This document shows, piece by piece, positions 14,561-16,167 of a stretch of DNA of 16,167 nt. How positions within the stretch are numbered: position 1 is the first letter of the stretch; every line of letters starts with the position of its first letter. Location of the stretch: contig JAEYKW010000016.1 in assembly GCA_023408075.1 (NCBI GenBank), positions 1 through 16,167 of the forward strand, in the 5' to 3' direction. This stretch comes from Bacillota bacterium. GTDB lineage: Bacteria; Bacillota; Clostridia; Christensenellales; SZUA-584. The position numbers and the translations under genes were made by a program. The notes under the pieces are model-generated. The model saw only the letters and a program-made list of their open reading frames with translations. It was not told the origin of the DNA and searched no databases.

Positions 14561-15361
14561 CCTTGCAATCAGCACGCCGATCAAGACCGATAAGACAAGA
14601 ACAATGCCGATACCCGCAATGGTGAACATTTCAACGCCGGAAGACATCTCTTTGCTTTCTTTTGCCTGTTTTGCGGCATCGCTGGTGATAATGTTTCTCA
14701 AATCATCAAGGGCGTCATTCACTTTCGTTTCCGAGGAACGAAGCGCACGGTAACTCATAAGGTCCGCTTCCACCTGCGTCTTATTGCCCGCTTTGATTTC
14801 GGCAACGGCATCCTTCATTAACCCATTGTAATCATCATAGGTCGCCCGAAGAGCCTGATAGCTTTTTAAGGCATCACCCGACAGCAGCGCTTCGAGCATC
14901 TTCAATGTCGTCTGGCACTCGGTCTGAGCCGCGTTCAGCGCTGACAGATAACCCGTTAAGCTTTTTTCGTCAGACATCAGGGCATGCCGCAGCTGTACAT
15001 TGCCTTCTTTAAATGTATCCGTAATCGTTAACACATTTCTGATCGGCAGTATGACGGTGCCGTTCATATAATCGACCACATCGCTGACGGCTCCCAAATT
15101 TGTGACCGAATAGACACCTATGCCTGCGCTGAGTAATGCGATAACAAGAAATCCAAGAAGAAGTTTTGGTGCGATTTTCATATTGCCTAAAAATGATGAC
15201 TTGCGTATTTTCGGTTCTTTGATTGTGTGTTTTTTCTTTTTGGATTTGGGCTGAGTCTGACCATCCTGTTCCTCAGCAGCATCCGCCGTATTGATCACGG
15301 CTTCAAGCTGTTCCACGTTGTCTTTACCTGCATTTCTTCGCATGTTTTTCTTGAGTTTCAT
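13139..15361 (-). CDS. Methyl-accepting chemotaxis protein B (transmembrane chemoreceptor, paralog of A)
   Basis: This 740-aa receptor aligns to chemoreceptor A along its whole length without a gap. By my count residues 268-740 differ at about 40 of 473 positions, and residues 431-532 and the hairpin-tip region are identical. The extracellular sensor (88-245) is only about one third identical, and the linker 1-62 is moderately conserved. Layout: TM1 about 66-87, sensor, TM2 about 246-267, HAMP, three HAMP-like repeats (DGDLNV, DGNLDV, RGDMTV), signalling domain, tail DFGKY. It likely sends a different stimulus to the same CheA/CheW array. The start ATG (15361-15359) is followed by MKLKKN as in A; CGGAGG is 13 nt upstream. 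The tandem arrangement suggests duplication followed by divergence of the sensor only. Confidence 0.95.
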   Translation of the reverse strand: MKLKKNMRRNAGKDNVEQLEAVINTADAAEEQDGQTQPKSKKKKHTIKEPKIRKSSFLGNMKIAPKLLLGFLVIALLSAGIGVYSVTNLGAVSDVVDYMNGTVILPIRNVLTITDTFKEGNVQLRHALMSDEKSLTGYLSALNAAQTECQTTLKMLEALLSGDALKSYQALRATYDDYNGLMKDAVAEIKAGNKTQVEADLMSYRALRSSETKVNDALDDLRNIITSDAAKQAKESKEMSSGVEMFTIAGIGIVLVLSVLIGVLIARGFSQPIKRLTQHVQRLAVGDTDITLAVYPRKDEIGQMREAIGTITKSIKELESDTSTLIGAAMDGDLNVRADVEKHQGIYRDIVDGINATLDATIAPIKESTNVLSGLADGNLDVSVSGDFKGDYALIKNALNSTVETVKRYIDEVTDILEHIARGDMTVGIFSEYKGGFARLKDSINKSIVAFNDVLTEIDTAATQVASGSRQLSDGSQTISQGASEQAAEIDQLTSTVTEISAQATQNAENANNANELVKTAKADASAGNSQMEKMQKAMEDIKAASVSISKIIKVIDDIAFQTNILALNAAVEAARAGVHGKGFAVVADEVRSLAARSAQAAKETTELIENSITIVGSGTKIADKTAESLQSIVSGVDKAADLVAQIAVASGEQVTGIRQINTSIDQMMRVVQTNSATSEETAAASEELSSQAEMLREMVSGFRLKGKSETYISHDEVKAISGEAKKESIVLSDDDFGKY

Positions 15362-15420
15362 GACTGGTCAATATCCTCCGTATTTATTTAGTCGGCTGTT
15401 TATGAGAACGCAAAACAGTC

Positions 15421-15434
15421 CGAATACGTATTCG
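15421..15434. promoter_or_regulatory. 14-bp palindrome upstream of chemoreceptor B
   Basis: CGAATACGTATTCG is a perfect inverted repeat 60 bp from the start of chemoreceptor B. Compared with CAAATACGTATTTG before chemoreceptor A, the second base (A to G) and its symmetric partner (T to C) have both changed. The bases between palindrome and ribosome binding site are only partly conserved (CGCAAAA and TATTTATTTAG are shared). Confidence 0.55.
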
Positions 15435-15620
15435 TAATCACTTGAGGGCATTAACATTTGCGTCTATTTATAAACTTGATTTTCCAGAATCAAAACATAA
15501 TCTTAACAAAAACATCATAAAAAACCGGGGTTTTTTTTATTTTTATGCGTTTTTTTGCTATGTTTTTGGATATTATTTACTTCTATTATATATTATTTTG
15601 TATCATCCACACATTTCCTT

Positions 15621-15640
15621 GCGGTTCGCGCCGCTTTTTT
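15621..15640 (+). terminator. Orphan plus-strand terminator
   Basis: GCGGT (15621-15625) pairs with GCCGC (15630-15634), one G-T pair, around a TCGC loop, and is followed by TTTTTT (15635-15640). This is a short but well-formed terminator, yet no plus-strand gene precedes it; the previous 180 bp are A/T-rich. It might end a small RNA divergent from chemoreceptor B or be a relic. Confidence 0.5.
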
Positions 15641-15958
15641 CTGCTCATGTCAGGCAAATCAACGTAATCGTTTTCGTTGTATTTAAGGCAGGCGGCCAGC
15701 ATTTTATATGCCATAGAAAACCGCTTTCTCATCATTGAAACTCTATCATAGATGGTTTGCTCTGCCCAACCATTGACACGGAGTCAATAAATAGAGCCGA
15801 CGATCGGCCACAAAAAGATTGTTACAGGCTGCCCCTTGAAGGGGCGAATTTTTGTCAAATGCATTTGCATTAACTATGATGCACTTTTTCAGGCTCCCTC
15901 TCGAGGAGCAATTATCATCGACATGCGATGATGAAGTATTGTATTTACGGCTTTTTAT

Positions 15959-16009
15959 TGACACCTCATCCGGTGCTTCGCACCACCTTCTCCTCTAGGA
16001 GCAATGTCA
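15959..16009. repeat. Small two-hairpin element with TGACA/TGTCA ends (repeat copy 2)
   Basis: TGACA (15959-15963) and TGTCA (16005-16009) form inverted ends around two hairpins: GGTGC-TTC-GCACC (15972-15984) and CTCC-TCTA-GGAG (15990-16001). Positions 15961-15997 match 2562-2598 at 29 of 37 bases. The design is that of a miniature palindromic repeat; no gene is carried. Confidence 0.55.
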
Positions 16010-16082
16010 TAAAGTTAAAATGTAAAGGAGTGGAATGAATACAGAACATACGATCTCTTGACAAATACAAAAGACGCCAAAA

Positions 16083-16119
16083 ATTGAATGACTACTTTTT
16101 TTGGAGGGTATCATTCAAT
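16083..16119 (+). promoter_or_regulatory. Inverted repeat enclosing the ribosome binding site and start codon of the last gene
   Basis: ATTGAATGA (16083-16091) is the perfect complement of TCATTCAAT (16111-16119). In RNA the GGAGG (16103-16107) would sit in the 19-nt loop and the A and U of the start codon in the stem, so the hairpin could limit initiation. TATCATTCAA recurs at 16156-16165, giving a second possible pairing partner. Confidence 0.45.
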
Positions 16120-16167
16120 GAATCGCTTTGCAGAACAGCTTAAGAGGGTTTATACTATCATTCAAAG
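16118..16167 (+). CDS. Start of an unidentified gene, cut by the window edge
   Basis: An ATG at 16118 with GGAGG 10 nt upstream (16103-16107) opens a frame that runs to the edge: MNRFAEQLKRVYTIIQ plus one partial codon. Sixteen residues are too few to name a family. The strong ribosome binding site, and the inverted repeat around it, are the evidence that this is a real start. The upstream TTGACA (16058-16063) lacks a -10 at normal spacing. Confidence 0.5.
   Translation, partial: MNRFAEQLKRVYTIIQ

Larger units (their letters stand above)
15362..16117. other. Hairpin-rich intergenic region right of chemoreceptor B
   Basis: About 755 bp with no supported gene. The left part (15362-15440) is the leader of chemoreceptor B. 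Next comes an A/T-rich stretch with a TTGATT/AATCAA inverted repeat (about 15477-15494), an A-run/T-run stem (around 15520-15535), and an orphan terminator (15621-15640). Between 15772 and 16009 there are at least eight short inverted repeats and copy 2 of the interspersed repeat. Open frames at 15442-15738 (+) and 15746-15964 (-) lack ribosome binding sites and family resemblance. TTGACA at 16058-16063 has no -10 at proper spacing. A tiny frame MNTEHTIS (16035-16061) has AAGGAG 4 nt upstream and could be a leader peptide, but this is weak. Confidence 0.5.

Noticed and set aside
15442..15738. 98-codon plus-strand frame right of chemoreceptor B
   Set aside because: It is an A/T-rich translation full of Phe and Tyr with no ribosome binding site, and a terminator falls inside it.
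15746..15964. 72-codon minus-strand frame
   Set aside because: It coincides with the hairpin array and has no coding signals.

Overview
The window looks like a chromosomal segment from a motile, anaerobic, fairly GC-rich member of the Clostridia. This is inferred from strong AGGAGG-type ribosome binding sites, GTG starts, short hairpin/T-run terminators, a giant BadF-type 2-hydroxyacyl-CoA dehydratase activase, two chemoreceptors and Clostridia-style intergenic hairpin repeats. No rRNA, tRNA, CRISPR array or transposase gene could be seen.

Layout: (1) 1-680, the 3' end of a sugar-type ABC transporter solute-binding lipoprotein gene. (2) 1041-2416, mreC and mreD, overlapping by 4 bp, with their own promoter and terminator; they build the elongation machinery of the cell wall. 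mreB is not beside them. (3) 2417-2963, a gene-free stretch with terminators and a degenerate interspersed repeat. (4) 2964-4091 (+), a GNAT-like acetyltransferase, and 4088-4867 (-), a DapB-like reductase; the two genes converge and share CTAG at their stops. (5) 4868-5443, a divergent intergenic region that holds a good minus-strand promoter followed by a potentially structured RNA/leader, and a 16-bp palindrome in front of the next gene. (6) 5444-9676 (+), a 1410-aa protein with two BadF/HgdC-type activase ATPase domains, a Cys cluster, DUF2229 and an HgdB-like C-terminus. (7) 9763-10326 (-), a small iron-sulfur-flavoprotein-like FMN reductase. (8) 10562-12784 and 13139-15361 (both -), two 740-aa chemoreceptors that are gap-free paralogs: about 91% identical in the cytoplasmic HAMP/signalling half, about one third identical in the extracellular sensor. 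Each has its own terminator and the same short leader, including a 14-bp palindrome at the same distance from the start codon with a compensated base change. (9) 15362-16117, about 750 bp without a gene but dense in hairpins and repeats. (10) 16118-end, the first codons of an unidentified gene whose start codon lies inside an inverted repeat.

How they fit: most units are independent, short transcription units, not one pathway. Two Fe-S/redox proteins (activase and flavoprotein) sit side by side on opposite strands, which may mean a shared anaerobic redox context, but this is only positional. The most distinctive signals are the duplicated chemoreceptor pair with its covarying upstream palindrome, the candidate structured RNA upstream of the DapB-like gene, and the hairpin-rich 3' intergenic region. 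I see no clearly new multi-gene system; the candidates are listed as findings with their limits.
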